From: Streptococcus anginosus subsp. whileyi MAS624
Lineage (GTDB): Bacteria; Bacillota; Bacilli; Lactobacillales; Streptococcaceae
Length of the DNA stretch: 64,000 nucleotides
Direction: 5' to 3'
NCBI RefSeq assembly: GCF_000478925.1
Contig: NZ_AP013072.1
Coordinates: forward strand, 1,280,501-1,344,500
The position numbers and the translations under genes are program-made. Positions 27,666 through 35,953 of the stretch are shown here, piece by piece. A model generated the notes under the pieces. That model saw only the letters and a list, made by a program, of their open reading frames with translations. It was not told the origin of the DNA and did not search any database. Numbering within the stretch: position 1 is the stretch's first letter; every line of letters begins with the position of its first letter.

Positions 27666-27692
27666 CTCGAAAGGTTTGGGGAACCTTTCGAG
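27666..27692. repeat. Perfect 11-base hairpin
   Basis: CTCGAAAGGTT tgggg AACCTTTCGAG, directly beside the terminator of the WYL gene. It has no T-tract and may be part of the same intergenic repeat unit. Confidence 0.6.
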
Positions 27693-27737
27693 GTTGGAAA
27701 TAAAGTCAAATGAAGCTTGAAAAAGTAGACACTGCTA

Positions 27738-28637
27738 TCAGTTTTTATATTTTTGTGCCATACGTTCAATCATTTCTGTTATTTGCACACGAATCTTTGT
27801 TGGCTCCAGCACTTCCACATTGTCTCCAAAAGAGAGAATATAGCAGTACAGACTATAATCATTCGGAATTTCTATCTCTGCATACAAGTTTCCTTGCTCA
27901 TCTTCTTTGACTGGACAATCCAGTTCATCATATACTCTAAAAGCAACTTTTTTATTAAATTTCAGCTTGACTCGTACGACCTCTTCTAATCGCGCTTCTT
28001 TTTCCAAGCTAACATTGTCAAAGTTATCTGCAAAATGTTGTGGTAAAAGCTTTAGCTGGCTTATGCGAGAAAGTTTAAAATAACGAAAATCATTTCGGAC
28101 TAAGCAAAATGCATGAAGATACCAGGATTGTCCTTTAAAAAGCAGGCGGACTGGTTTTGCTTGACGCTGGGTGAATTCCTCTTTGTTGCTAACATAAGAA
28201 AAGGAAATCACTTGCTTACTGATGATTGCATTTTTCAGATTCTGAAATAGCTCTTCATATTTCTTGCTATTGAACCAGCTGGTAAAATCTACTTCTATCC
28301 AGTTTGGTTGGTTCAATTTAAATAAAGCCGATAGTTTGGTCAAAAGCTCGTTTTCATGCAGAAGACCCGTAACCCCTAATCCTTGTAAAGCAACCAACAG
28401 TTGCTCTTTTTCCGATTGATTAAGCAAAGAACTATTTAGTACAAAATCCTCCGTCAGTCGAATGCCTCCGTCTCTGCCTTGTGTCGTGTAAATTGGAATA
28501 CCTGCGCTGCTAAGTCGGTCAACATCTCGATAAATCGTTCTAACAGATACTTCAAATTGTTCTGCCAGTTCCCTCGCTGTAACGTTATCCCTTTCTAAAA
28601 GAACATACACTATTCTAAATAATCTACTCTCTGTCAT
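27738..28637 (-). CDS. WYL-domain transcriptional regulator with DeoR-type HTH
   Basis: 299-aa regulator. Residues about 1-60 are a helix-turn-helix of the HTH_11/DeoR type (ARELAEQFEVSVRTIYRDVDRLSSAGIPIY). Residues about 140-220 are the WYL sensor domain (KQVISFSYVSNKEE..., KPVRLLFKGQSWYLHAFC). The last 80 residues form the WCX region. Such proteins sense nucleic acids or small ligands in other systems. It is upstream of the ABC pair on the same strand but separated by a terminator, so it is a candidate regulator of that pair rather than an operon member. Confidence 0.88.
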   Translation of the reverse strand: MTESRLFRIVYVLLERDNVTARELAEQFEVSVRTIYRDVDRLSSAGIPIYTTQGRDGGIRLTEDFVLNSSLLNQSEKEQLLVALQGLGVTGLLHENELLTKLSALFKLNQPNWIEVDFTSWFNSKKYEELFQNLKNAIISKQVISFSYVSNKEEFTQRQAKPVRLLFKGQSWYLHAFCLVRNDFRYFKLSRISQLKLLPQHFADNFDNVSLEKEARLEEVVRVKLKFNKKVAFRVYDELDCPVKEDEQGNLYAEIEIPNDYSLYCYILSFGDNVEVLEPTKIRVQITEMIERMAQKYKN

Positions 28638-28661
28638 AGACCGTGCCTTTCCATGAACACC

Positions 28662-29060
28662 TTATCTCAATTTCTCTAAAACCTTTTGAAAAGTCTCTTG
28701 ATTGCTCTGCCAGTACAATATATCAGGCACATTTTTAACTTCTGTCCACATAAAATCAATGTGCTCATCAGAAATATGAATATCTTTTTGCTTTGTTTTC
28801 ACAAGAAAAAGTGTTTTTAAAATAGTCAAGTCTTCATCAACAACAACTGTGTGATAACCGATTTTCAAGAGCTTTGTTAGCTCGATTTCCAGTCCCGTTT
28901 CTTCAAAAATCTCACGAATACAAGCTATTTCAGAACTTTCACCATTTTCAATGCCACCAGTAATCGGTTGCCAGAAAGAAAGTTGTTCAGTTTTAACTTT
29001 TAAGAGCAAAATTCCCTTAGCAATCGGGTTATAAATCCAGGCTTCAATGGAATATTTCAT
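28662..29060 (-). CDS. Nudix hydrolase
   Basis: 132-aa single-domain Nudix protein. The Nudix box is intact: GGIENGESSEIACIREIFEE followed by TGLEI, near residues 36-60. Substrate unknown; sequence resembles dihydroneopterin triphosphate or dATP pyrophosphatases only in general form. It lies between pcrA and the WYL regulator with spacers of 19 and 24 bases, so all three may share a transcript. Confidence 0.85.
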   Translation of the reverse strand: MKYSIEAWIYNPIAKGILLLKVKTEQLSFWQPITGGIENGESSEIACIREIFEETGLEIELTKLLKIGYHTVVVDEDLTILKTLFLVKTKQKDIHISDEHIDFMWTEVKNVPDILYWQSNQETFQKVLEKLR

Positions 29061-29079
29061 CGCAGTAGTCCCTTAGATT

Positions 29080-31362
29080 TCACTTTTTCTCAATTGGTGC
29101 AACACTTGCCAACAGTTTCTTTAATCCAACCTCTGGGAAATTGATTTTCAATTCTTGGCTACTACCGCTGCCTGACACTTCCAATACCGTTCCGTCTCCC
29201 CATTTTTTATGGTGAGCAATATCACCGATAGCCCAATCAATAGTCGGCTGATTAGCAGCTACATTTTTACCAAATGGCAACTGGCTTGAGGAAATGCTGC
29301 TCGGTGCAGCTTGCCGCTTGCGTTCCTGCAATGCTTGAGCGAGACTCATTCCTTGACCAAACTGAACAGCTTTGCCATTCACATAGGAAGCTTTAAAGGA
29401 TGTATTAGCAGGTCGAGCCAAGCCTTGATAATCTAGCAAGCTTGAGCTAATTTCATTGAGAAAACGAGTTGGACGATTGTAATTGGTTTTTCCGTATAGC
29501 AGGCGCGAGTTTGCATTGGTTAGGAACAAGACTTTTTCAGCACGAGTAATTCCAACATAGGCTAATCGGCGCTCTTCCTCTAGCTCGTCTTCATCTTCAG
29601 CCGCACGACTAAGTGGAAAGACATTCTCTTCCATACCAATGATGAAAACCACTGGAAACTCTAATCCCTTGGCAGCATGTAGCGTCATAAGTGTCACTTC
29701 CGAGCTTTCCTGATTGCCATCATCTGTATCTGCAATCAAAGCCAAATCATTGAGGAAACGGCTAAGTCTATCTAAACCAGTCTCCTCAGTATCATTTTCT
29801 GGATTTTCGTCAAAATTCTTAGTAACAGAAAGGAATTCTTCGATATTTTCAATCCTAGCCTGACTTTCCAACGTAGCTTGAGCTGCTAATTGCTCGGTGT
29901 AACCAGTCCTTTCAAGCACCAGCTCTACCAGTTCTGTCACGGTCAATTCGTCCAATCGTTCGCGCAGATTCAAAATGAGATTGGCAAAGTCAAAAACAGC
30001 CTGAGCAGCTTTCCCCTTGACAGGTGAGAGCATAATCTGCGAAGAAGCACCTAAAAGAGACATCTCTTGACTAGCTGCAAAATTACGAATTTTCTCTACC
30101 GTACCTGGTCCAACACCCCGCTTGGGCTCATTGACAACACGTTCAAAACTGATGTTGTCGCTAGTATTAGCGATGAGATTGAGATAGCTGATGACATCTC
30201 GAATTTCCTTGCGGCTATAAAACTTAGTCCCCCCCACCATAGTGTAAGGAATATTAGCTTTGAGGAGAGATTCTTCAATATTCCGAGATTGGGCGTTGGT
30301 TCGGTAAAGAACAGCAAAATCCCGATAGACATAGTCAGATGTGCTAGATAATTCATCAATGGTTTTGGCTACAAAGAGAGCTTCATCTTGCTCATCATTA
30401 GCCCGATAATAAACAATATCTTCACCGTCAGCATTTTGTGTCCAGAGATTCTTCGGACGGCGGTTGCGGTTGTTTTTGATAACATCATTGGCAGCTTGCA
30501 GAATAGTCTTGGTTGAGCGATAATTTTCCTCCAGAAGAACAACTTTAGCTTCAGGATAATCCTTTTCAAAGTCCAAGATATTCTGCATATCAGCACCTCG
30601 CCAGCCATAAATAGACTGATCTGCATCACCAACCACACAGATATTTTTAAAGCGTGAAGCCAACAATTTGACCAGTTGGTACTGAGCGTGGTTCGTATCT
30701 TGATACTCGTCCACATGGATGTATTGATAGCGCTGCTGGTAATAAGTCAACACATCTGGATTTTTATCAAAAAGGCGCAAGGTCAGCATGATTAAGTCAT
30801 CAAAGTCCATCGCTTCTGACTGACGGAGTTCTTTTTGGTACATCTCATAGCACTTCGCCACAATCTCTGTGTACATATCTCCTGCTAAAGCTACATAGGC
30901 CGCTTCATCAATCAAATCATTTTTCGCATTGGAAATCGTGCCTAAAATAGCTCGTTCATTCCACTTTTTAGGATCTAAATTGAGTGTTTTGAGAATACGC
31001 TTCATCAAAGTCCGCTGCTCACTAGGATCGATAATCGTAAAATTTCGGTTATAGCCGATATGGTCAGCTTCCCTACGCAAAATCCGCACGCACATCGAGT
31101 GAAAAGTCGCAATCAAGCAATCTTCTGTTGCTGGATTTAAGGAAAATGCCCGCTCCTTCATTTCTCGAGCAGCCTTATTCGTAAAGGTGATCGCCAAGAT
31201 ATTCCAAGGATTGACTAACTTTTCATCAATCAAATAGGCAATACGGTGGGTTAAAACACGTGTTTTTCCAGACCCAGCTCCTGCCATAATCAGCAAAGGA
31301 CCTTCCGTTGTTTGAACCGCCTCCGCCTGACGGTCATTCATACTAGTTAATAAAGGATTCAT
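29080..31362 (-). CDS. pcrA: ATP-dependent DNA helicase PcrA
   Basis: About 760-aa UvrD/Rep-family 3'-5' helicase needed for repair and for clearing RecA and transcription complexes. Motifs in order: Walker A AGAGSGKTR near 27-35, ITFTNKAAREMKER (motif Ia), VDEYQDTNHAQY (motif II), GDADQSIYGWRGAD (motif III), LEENYRSTKTIL (motif IV), LMTLHAAKGLEFPVVF (motif V), EERRLAYVGITRA (motif VI). I chose ATG at 31362, since an SD-like AGAGGAAAA precedes it and the protein then starts MNPLLTSMN; the longer frame begins upstream without support. Confidence 0.95.
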   Translation of the reverse strand: MNPLLTSMNDRQAEAVQTTEGPLLIMAGAGSGKTRVLTHRIAYLIDEKLVNPWNILAITFTNKAAREMKERAFSLNPATEDCLIATFHSMCVRILRREADHIGYNRNFTIIDPSEQRTLMKRILKTLNLDPKKWNERAILGTISNAKNDLIDEAAYVALAGDMYTEIVAKCYEMYQKELRQSEAMDFDDLIMLTLRLFDKNPDVLTYYQQRYQYIHVDEYQDTNHAQYQLVKLLASRFKNICVVGDADQSIYGWRGADMQNILDFEKDYPEAKVVLLEENYRSTKTILQAANDVIKNNRNRRPKNLWTQNADGEDIVYYRANDEQDEALFVAKTIDELSSTSDYVYRDFAVLYRTNAQSRNIEESLLKANIPYTMVGGTKFYSRKEIRDVISYLNLIANTSDNISFERVVNEPKRGVGPGTVEKIRNFAASQEMSLLGASSQIMLSPVKGKAAQAVFDFANLILNLRERLDELTVTELVELVLERTGYTEQLAAQATLESQARIENIEEFLSVTKNFDENPENDTEETGLDRLSRFLNDLALIADTDDGNQESSEVTLMTLHAAKGLEFPVVFIIGMEENVFPLSRAAEDEDELEEERRLAYVGITRAEKVLFLTNANSRLLYGKTNYNRPTRFLNEISSSLLDYQGLARPANTSFKASYVNGKAVQFGQGMSLAQALQERKRQAAPSSISSSQLPFGKNVAANQPTIDWAIGDIAHHKKWGDGTVLEVSGSGSSQELKINFPEVGLKKLLASVAPIEKK

Positions 31363-31465
31363 CTTTTTTCCTCTTTCAAAGTCAATGACTCTATTATAAC
31401 AAAAATCACTCATAAGCTAAACTAGAAAAGAAAATCTTTGTTTTATTTTCTTACTATATAAACGT

Positions 31466-31494
31466 TTGAAAAATCAATAAAAAAGCGTTATAAT
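31466..31494 (+). promoter_or_regulatory. Predicted promoter of the CDF exporter gene
   Basis: TTGAAA, 17-base spacer, TATAAT (31489-31494), 22 bases before the ATG. AACG/CGTT repeats flank the -35 and abut the -10. Confidence 0.65.
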
Positions 31495-31516
31495 AAACAT
31501 TCTGAAAGGAAAACGC

Positions 31517-32719
31517 ATGAATAATCCAGCAAAGAATCTTAAACTCGCAGAGCGTGGCGCTATCTTAGCCATTCTAGCCTATATCGTTTTATCCATTGCT
31601 AAAATCATTGCCGGATCTGTCTTACAATCCTCCAGTTTGACAGCCGATGGTTTTAATAATGTTTCGGATATTGTTGCTAATATTGCCGTTTTGATAGGAC
31701 TTCGTATGGCACGCAGGCCAGCTGACACGGACCACAAATTTGGTCACTGGAAAATTGAAGATTTAGCCAGCCTTATCACTTCTCTTATCATGTTTTTTGT
31801 CGGATTTGATGTTTTGATTGATACCGTTCAAAAAATTATTTCTCGCCAAGAAACGACTATCGATCCCTTAGGCGCCATCGTCGGGATTATTTCCGCCTTA
31901 GTCATGACAGGAGTGTATTTTTACAATAAAGCTTTAGCAAAAAAAGCGCAGTCTAAAGCGCTTGATGCTGCTGCCAAAGACAATTTATCTGATGCTATTA
32001 CTTCGCTTGGCACAACCATTGCAATCATCGCAAGCGCTTTAAATTTCCCGATTGTAGATAAATTGGTCGCTATCGTTATTACCTTTTTCATCCTTAAAAC
32101 AGCTTACGAAATTTTCATGGAATCTTCTTTTAGTTTATCAGACGGTTTTGATGAAAATCTTTTAAAAGAATACAAAGAAGCCATTTTAGAAATTCCCAAA
32201 ATTTCCCGTGTTAAATCTCAAAGAGGGCGGACTTACGGTAGCAACATCTATCTTGACCTCATTTTAGAAATGAATCCTGACTTATCTGTCTATGAAAGTC
32301 ACGAAATTGCCGATCAAGTTGAAAATATGCTCAAAGAACGCTTTGGTGTCTTTGATATTGACATCCACATTGAGCCTGCTCCTATCCCTGAAGATGAAAT
32401 ATTGGACAATGTTTACCGAAAGCTATTTATGAGAGAACAATTGGTTGAGCAGGGAAGCCAATTAGAGGACTTACTAGCGCCTGAATTTGTGTACATTTCC
32501 CAAGACGGTTGCCAAATGAACAAAGAAGAATTTCAAATCGAAAAAGGAAAACAATCTCCTATCAAAAATTTCCAATTAACTTCTATCAGCCAAAAAACCA
32601 AACTAATTTGCTATGAAGAAGACGGGATTGTTCATACCAGCCTTTGGCGTCGTCACGAAACGTGGCAAAATATTTTCCACCAAGAAACACGAAAAAACGA
32701 GAGTGAACAACAGTCGTAA
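31517..32719 (+). CDS. Cation diffusion facilitator (manganese/zinc exporter, MntE-like)
   Basis: 400-aa CDF transporter. The N-terminal part (about 1-200) has six membrane segments with metal-site motifs SSSLTADGFNNVSDIVAN near 36-53 and DAAAKDNLSDAITS near 150-163, giving a D/N plus D pattern. The cytoplasmic domain (about 205-295) is a usual CDF tail with HEIADQVENML. An extra C-terminal 100 residues (SQLEDLLAPEFVYIS...) resemble the extension of streptococcal MntE-type exporters. Metal specificity is inferred; the N at the first site fits manganese better than zinc. Transcribed alone, divergent from pcrA. Confidence 0.88.
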   Translation: MNNPAKNLKLAERGAILAILAYIVLSIAKIIAGSVLQSSSLTADGFNNVSDIVANIAVLIGLRMARRPADTDHKFGHWKIEDLASLITSLIMFFVGFDVLIDTVQKIISRQETTIDPLGAIVGIISALVMTGVYFYNKALAKKAQSKALDAAAKDNLSDAITSLGTTIAIIASALNFPIVDKLVAIVITFFILKTAYEIFMESSFSLSDGFDENLLKEYKEAILEIPKISRVKSQRGRTYGSNIYLDLILEMNPDLSVYESHEIADQVENMLKERFGVFDIDIHIEPAPIPEDEILDNVYRKLFMREQLVEQGSQLEDLLAPEFVYISQDGCQMNKEEFQIEKGKQSPIKNFQLTSISQKTKLICYEEDGIVHTSLWRRHETWQNIFHQETRKNESEQQS

Positions 32720-32779
32720 TCCCATAGAAATTGACTTTCCTATCTCACTCCCACAAGGCTAACAAGTAGTTTTGCTATA

Positions 32780-32818
32780 AAAAAGGCTGAGATAAAAATA
32801 TTCTCAGCCTATTTTTTT
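32780..32818. terminator. Bidirectional terminator after the CDF gene
   Basis: AGGCTGAGA/TCTCAGCCT stem, 9-base loop, flanked by A- and T-tracts (AAAAA before, ATTTTTTTA after). Confidence 0.85.
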
Positions 32819-32878
32819 AGGAATTTATCAGTAAAGCAAACTAATTTGTCCCCCGTTTCTCACAATCAATAAATCATC

Positions 32879-32928
32879 AAACCCAAAGCCCTCACTAAGA
32901 TGATACTCCTAGTGAAAACTTTGGGTTT
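32879..32928. terminator. Second terminator between convergent genes
   Basis: AAACCCAAAG/CTTTGGGTTT outer stem with inner TCACTA/TAGTGA. The T-rich run follows on the plus strand (TTTTATCTTT), so it may back up the first terminator; on the minus strand the T-tract is weak. Confidence 0.7.
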
Positions 32929-32976
32929 TATCTTTACTTCTTCTGTGGGTGATTGGTGAAACAATCAGATCTTCTC

Positions 32977-33810
32977 TCATTTTTTGACTTCATCTGTCGC
33001 AATATCCTCACCAAACCATTTGTTTGCTATTTTTTGAAATTGACCTGTTTGATATAATTTTTTGAATGCTTGGTTTATGTTTTCAACGAGCTGCTTATCC
33101 GTTTTTCTAGCACCAACCGCAAATGATTCGCTATCAAATCCAGCTGGGAAAACATAATAATCCTGCAAAATCCCCTCTTCTTTTAAATAATAATTAGCAT
33201 AAACTCGGTCAATCAACAACCCATCAATCCGATTATTTTGCAAATCAATCAACGCCTCTGTAAAACTTTGATATTGAGCAGCTTTATGATTTTTAACCAG
33301 ATTCTTCAAAAGCTCCGGATGAGCCTCAAACTCATCGTAACCCGAAGAACCTGTCTGAGCGCCAAGAATTTTATCCTTCATGTCAGCTGTTTTTGCAATA
33401 TTAGATGACTTTTTAGCAACTAATACCTGCTCATTTTTCATATAAGGAATGGTGAACTGTACTTTCTTCCGCCGCTCATTGGTTGCCGAATACCCATTCC
33501 AGATAAGATCAATCGTTCCATTTGTGAGCTCCGTTTCTTTCATATCCCAATCAATCGGCTGCCAATTCACTTTTATCCCATATTCTTTAAAAACAGCATT
33601 TGCCAAGTCAATATCAAAACCAACATATTGACCATTTTTTTGTTCAAATCCCATAGGAACAAATGTATTGTCAAAACCAATAGTAATGCTCTTTTTTTGT
33701 TGGTATTTTGACCAATTATCTACTTTAGGGTTGCTAACATTGCTACAAGCTGTAAGGAGCAAAAAAAGAATCAAACCACAGAGCATAAGAACATAACGTT
33801 TTATCTTCAT
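32977..33810 (-). CDS. Amino-acid ABC transporter substrate-binding lipoprotein
   Basis: 277-aa lipoprotein of the polar amino-acid family (SBP_bac_3). The signal peptide (about 1-21) ends in the lipobox LTAC with Cys at 22. The mature protein has VGFDIDLANAVFKEYGIKV near 63-81, LIWNGYSATNERRKKVQFT near 101-119 and GAQTGSSGYDEFE near 150-162. Substrate is not certain; glutamine, cystine or basic amino acids are all possible. It is the last gene of a three-gene operon, after permease and ATPase, 10 bases downstream. Confidence 0.9.
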   Translation of the reverse strand: MKIKRYVLMLCGLILFLLLTACSNVSNPKVDNWSKYQQKKSITIGFDNTFVPMGFEQKNGQYVGFDIDLANAVFKEYGIKVNWQPIDWDMKETELTNGTIDLIWNGYSATNERRKKVQFTIPYMKNEQVLVAKKSSNIAKTADMKDKILGAQTGSSGYDEFEAHPELLKNLVKNHKAAQYQSFTEALIDLQNNRIDGLLIDRVYANYYLKEEGILQDYYVFPAGFDSESFAVGARKTDKQLVENINQAFKKLYQTGQFQKIANKWFGEDIATDEVKK

Positions 33811-33819
33811 ATTTTCCTC

Positions 33820-34449
33820 CTACTTAGGCTGCACTTTGAGAATCGTATCTGCAATATTTTCTGCAAACTGCAAATCATGGGTCACCACAATTTGCGTCAT
33901 TCCTAGCTCACGATTCTGAAGAATCAACTTTTCAACTTCAAGACGCAATTCTGGATCCAATGCGGAAGTTGGCTCATCATAACCGATAATTTCTGGATCA
34001 ATCATCATCGCACGAGCTAATGCTACACGTTGTTTTTGACCACCTGATAAAGAATAAGGATAAGCGTTTACATGTTCTGCTAACCCCAATCGGGTCAACA
34101 AGTTAATTGCTTTCTTTTCTGCATCCTCTTTTGCGACATTTTTTGTTTTAATGGGTGACAAGGTTAGATTTTCAAGAACTGTTAAATGTGGAAATAGCTG
34201 AAAATCTTGAAACACAAATCCCAATAAATTACGTTTTTCAAGTTCATCCAAGGGAAGCTCTTCGCCATTGTAAATAATGTCACCCGAATCAATTGTTTCC
34301 AAGCCAGCTAACATCCGCAATAATGTCGTTTTCCCGCCGCCAGACGGTCCTACAATGGCAAGGATTTGCTTTTCTGGCACCTTTAAATTCAAGTCGGAAA
34401 TAATTTGCTTTTCGCCAAAATGTTTGCTAATATTCTTTAATTCTAACAT
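33820..34449 (-). CDS. Amino-acid ABC transporter ATP-binding protein
   Basis: 209-aa ATPase of the polar amino-acid importer class: Walker A GPSGGGKTT near 33-41, Q-loop FQDFQLFPHLTV, signature LSGGQKQR near 130-137, Walker [15 protein letters not shown] and VTHDLQF. The Walker B here reads IIGYDEP with Tyr rather than a fourth aliphatic residue, which is tolerated in this class. It is short by about 30 residues compared with most relatives at the C-terminus. Sits between permease and binding protein with 9-base gaps. Confidence 0.92.
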   Translation of the reverse strand: MLELKNISKHFGEKQIISDLNLKVPEKQILAIVGPSGGGKTTLLRMLAGLETIDSGDIIYNGEELPLDELEKRNLLGFVFQDFQLFPHLTVLENLTLSPIKTKNVAKEDAEKKAINLLTRLGLAEHVNAYPYSLSGGQKQRVALARAMMIDPEIIGYDEPTSALDPELRLEVEKLILQNRELGMTQIVVTHDLQFAENIADTILKVQPK

Positions 34450-34458
34450 AAGCGCCTC

Positions 34459-35100
34459 CTACTTATAGTAACTATATCTCTTTTCAACTTGCTTCGATAC
34501 AATCGTCACAAGACCAATCAAGACAAGGTAAATAGCCCCTGCTATAAACATCGGTGCTAAACTCGCATCACGATTGGCTGCAGTCCGACTAGCCAAGATT
34601 AAGTCGGAAACACCAAGCGCATAAACAAGAGATGTATCTTTTACCAACGTCATCACTTCATTAAAGACACTCGGAAGCACCACCTTGATAACTTGAGGTA
34701 AAATAACAAACCGTATCGTTTGAAATGGCGTAAACTTCAAAACCTTAGCCGCCTCATATTGTCCTGCAGGAATGGACAAAATCCCACCACGGAAAATTTC
34801 GGCGAAATAAGCAGCATAATTTAGCGTGAATGCTATGATAGCCGCTGGAAGCCGATCCAAACGCACACCAATGTTTGGCAAAACATAATAAATAAAAATT
34901 AGTTGTAACAAGAGAGGTGTACCGCGCATAATCCAAATATAAATATTTATAAGCCAATGAAGCAGCTTAAAGTGGATTTGCATTAAAAAGGAAATCACAA
35001 TTCCAAGTGGTATGGATAAAACTAAGACTAAAACAAATACTTGCAAAGTCACCAATGCGCCATTTAATAAGCTTGGCAAAACTTCAAAAATATAGTTCAT
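34459..35100 (-). CDS. Amino-acid ABC transporter permease
   Basis: 213-aa permease of the HisM/GlnP family with about five membrane segments. The domain signature RGTPLLLQLIFIYYVLPNIG near 72-91 and the EAA loop AAKVLKFTPFQTIRFVILPQ near 140-160 are clear. I chose ATG at 35100 because AGGAGG lies 8-9 bases upstream and the shorter product matches family length; the longer open frame adds 55 residues of lysine-rich, unrelated text. First gene of the permease-ATPase-binding protein operon. Confidence 0.9.
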   Translation of the reverse strand: MNYIFEVLPSLLNGALVTLQVFVLVLVLSIPLGIVISFLMQIHFKLLHWLINIYIWIMRGTPLLLQLIFIYYVLPNIGVRLDRLPAAIIAFTLNYAAYFAEIFRGGILSIPAGQYEAAKVLKFTPFQTIRFVILPQVIKVVLPSVFNEVMTLVKDTSLVYALGVSDLILASRTAANRDASLAPMFIAGAIYLVLIGLVTIVSKQVEKRYSYYK

Positions 35101-35225
35101 GCGTACACCTCCTAAATAAATATTTATCATTATATCAAAAATTTTTATATTTTCAACATCTTTTTGCAAATATATCCATGAATTTTTACTAAATATCGCA
35201 AAAACTTTATTTTTTAGAGAATAAA

Positions 35226-35254
35226 AAAACAAAATAGTTGAACTACTTTGTTTT
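35226..35254 (-). terminator. Terminator overlapping the signal-peptidase-like gene stop
   Basis: AAAACAAAGTAGTT/AACTATTTTGTTTT stem with one mismatch and a 1-base loop centre, followed on the minus strand by TTTTATTC. The stem begins in the last codons of the gene. Confidence 0.75.
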
Positions 35255-35800
35255 AATAAATCCAAATTGATTAAGCGGGAGTACTCTAAATGAGATGACT
35301 CCTTTAATTTGTTTCTCTGTAATCAAGCCGAACTTCCGACTATCTTCCATATCTTGTCGATTATCATTCAGAATCAGATATGACTGCGCTGGAATTTTAT
35401 TTGCATTCGATTTAGTTAATGTCTGAATGGTGAAATCATGAGTGAAATAACCTGTACTAGTAGCTTTTGCTAAGTATCCTTCCTTAGCCTTCGTTAAATA
35501 ATCTTCTGACTTGATTTTATTATTTAAGTAAAGAACATCATCCATATAAACAACGGAGTCATTTCCTAGACCAATGACACGTCCGACATGCTCTCTTCCC
35601 TTCACCTCGTACAAGACAAAATCATCTCTTTTGATTGCTTCATTTTTATTGGCAATAACAACATCTTTATCTTGCAAAAAATGATTCGCATCTTTTGCAG
35701 TAATCCTGTATGGTGTAAAAATAAAAATTCGCAAACAAGCAATGATTATCACAACAATAGATAAAAAAATAACATTCCTAATTAAATCTCTTTTAACCAT
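35243..35800 (-). CDS. Signal peptidase I-like protein lacking the catalytic Ser and Lys (SipA-like)
   Basis: 185-aa protein with one N-terminal membrane anchor (about 8-28) and the S26 fold: VIGLGNDSVVYMDD near 75-88 and the C-terminal NDNRQDMEDSRKFGLI near 148-163. The usual SxMxPTL box is ITAKDANHFL, with Asp37 where the nucleophilic Ser should be; the general-base Lys of KRVIGLPGD is Gly73 (VGRVIGL). The same Asp/Gly pair is what I recall for the S. pyogenes pilus protein SipA, which is not a peptidase. ATG at 35800 follows GAGGAGAG at normal spacing. It lies behind pyk, where streptococci usually carry a signal peptidase gene. Function here is inferred to be non-catalytic. Confidence 0.85.
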   Translation of the reverse strand: MVKRDLIRNVIFLSIVVIIIACLRIFIFTPYRITAKDANHFLQDKDVVIANKNEAIKRDDFVLYEVKGREHVGRVIGLGNDSVVYMDDVLYLNNKIKSEDYLTKAKEGYLAKATSTGYFTHDFTIQTLTKSNANKIPAQSYLILNDNRQDMEDSRKFGLITEKQIKGVISFRVLPLNQFGFIKTK

Positions 35801-35897
35801 AGTCTCTCCTCTTCTTCTACTCATTATATCATGTTTTCAGAAAATAAACAAAGGTAGGAAAGTCAACTCTTATCTCTGCTCCCATTTACAACTAAAA

Positions 35898-35933
35898 AGC
35901 CTATCAATCAGATAATCGTTGGATTGATAGGCT
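35898..35933 (-). terminator. Terminator after pyk
   Basis: Perfect 12-base stem AGCCTATCAATC/GATTGATAGGCT with a 12-base loop, followed on the minus strand by TTTTTAGTTG. Confidence 0.9.
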
Positions 35934-35953
35934 AGTTTTCTGAATAAAATAGA

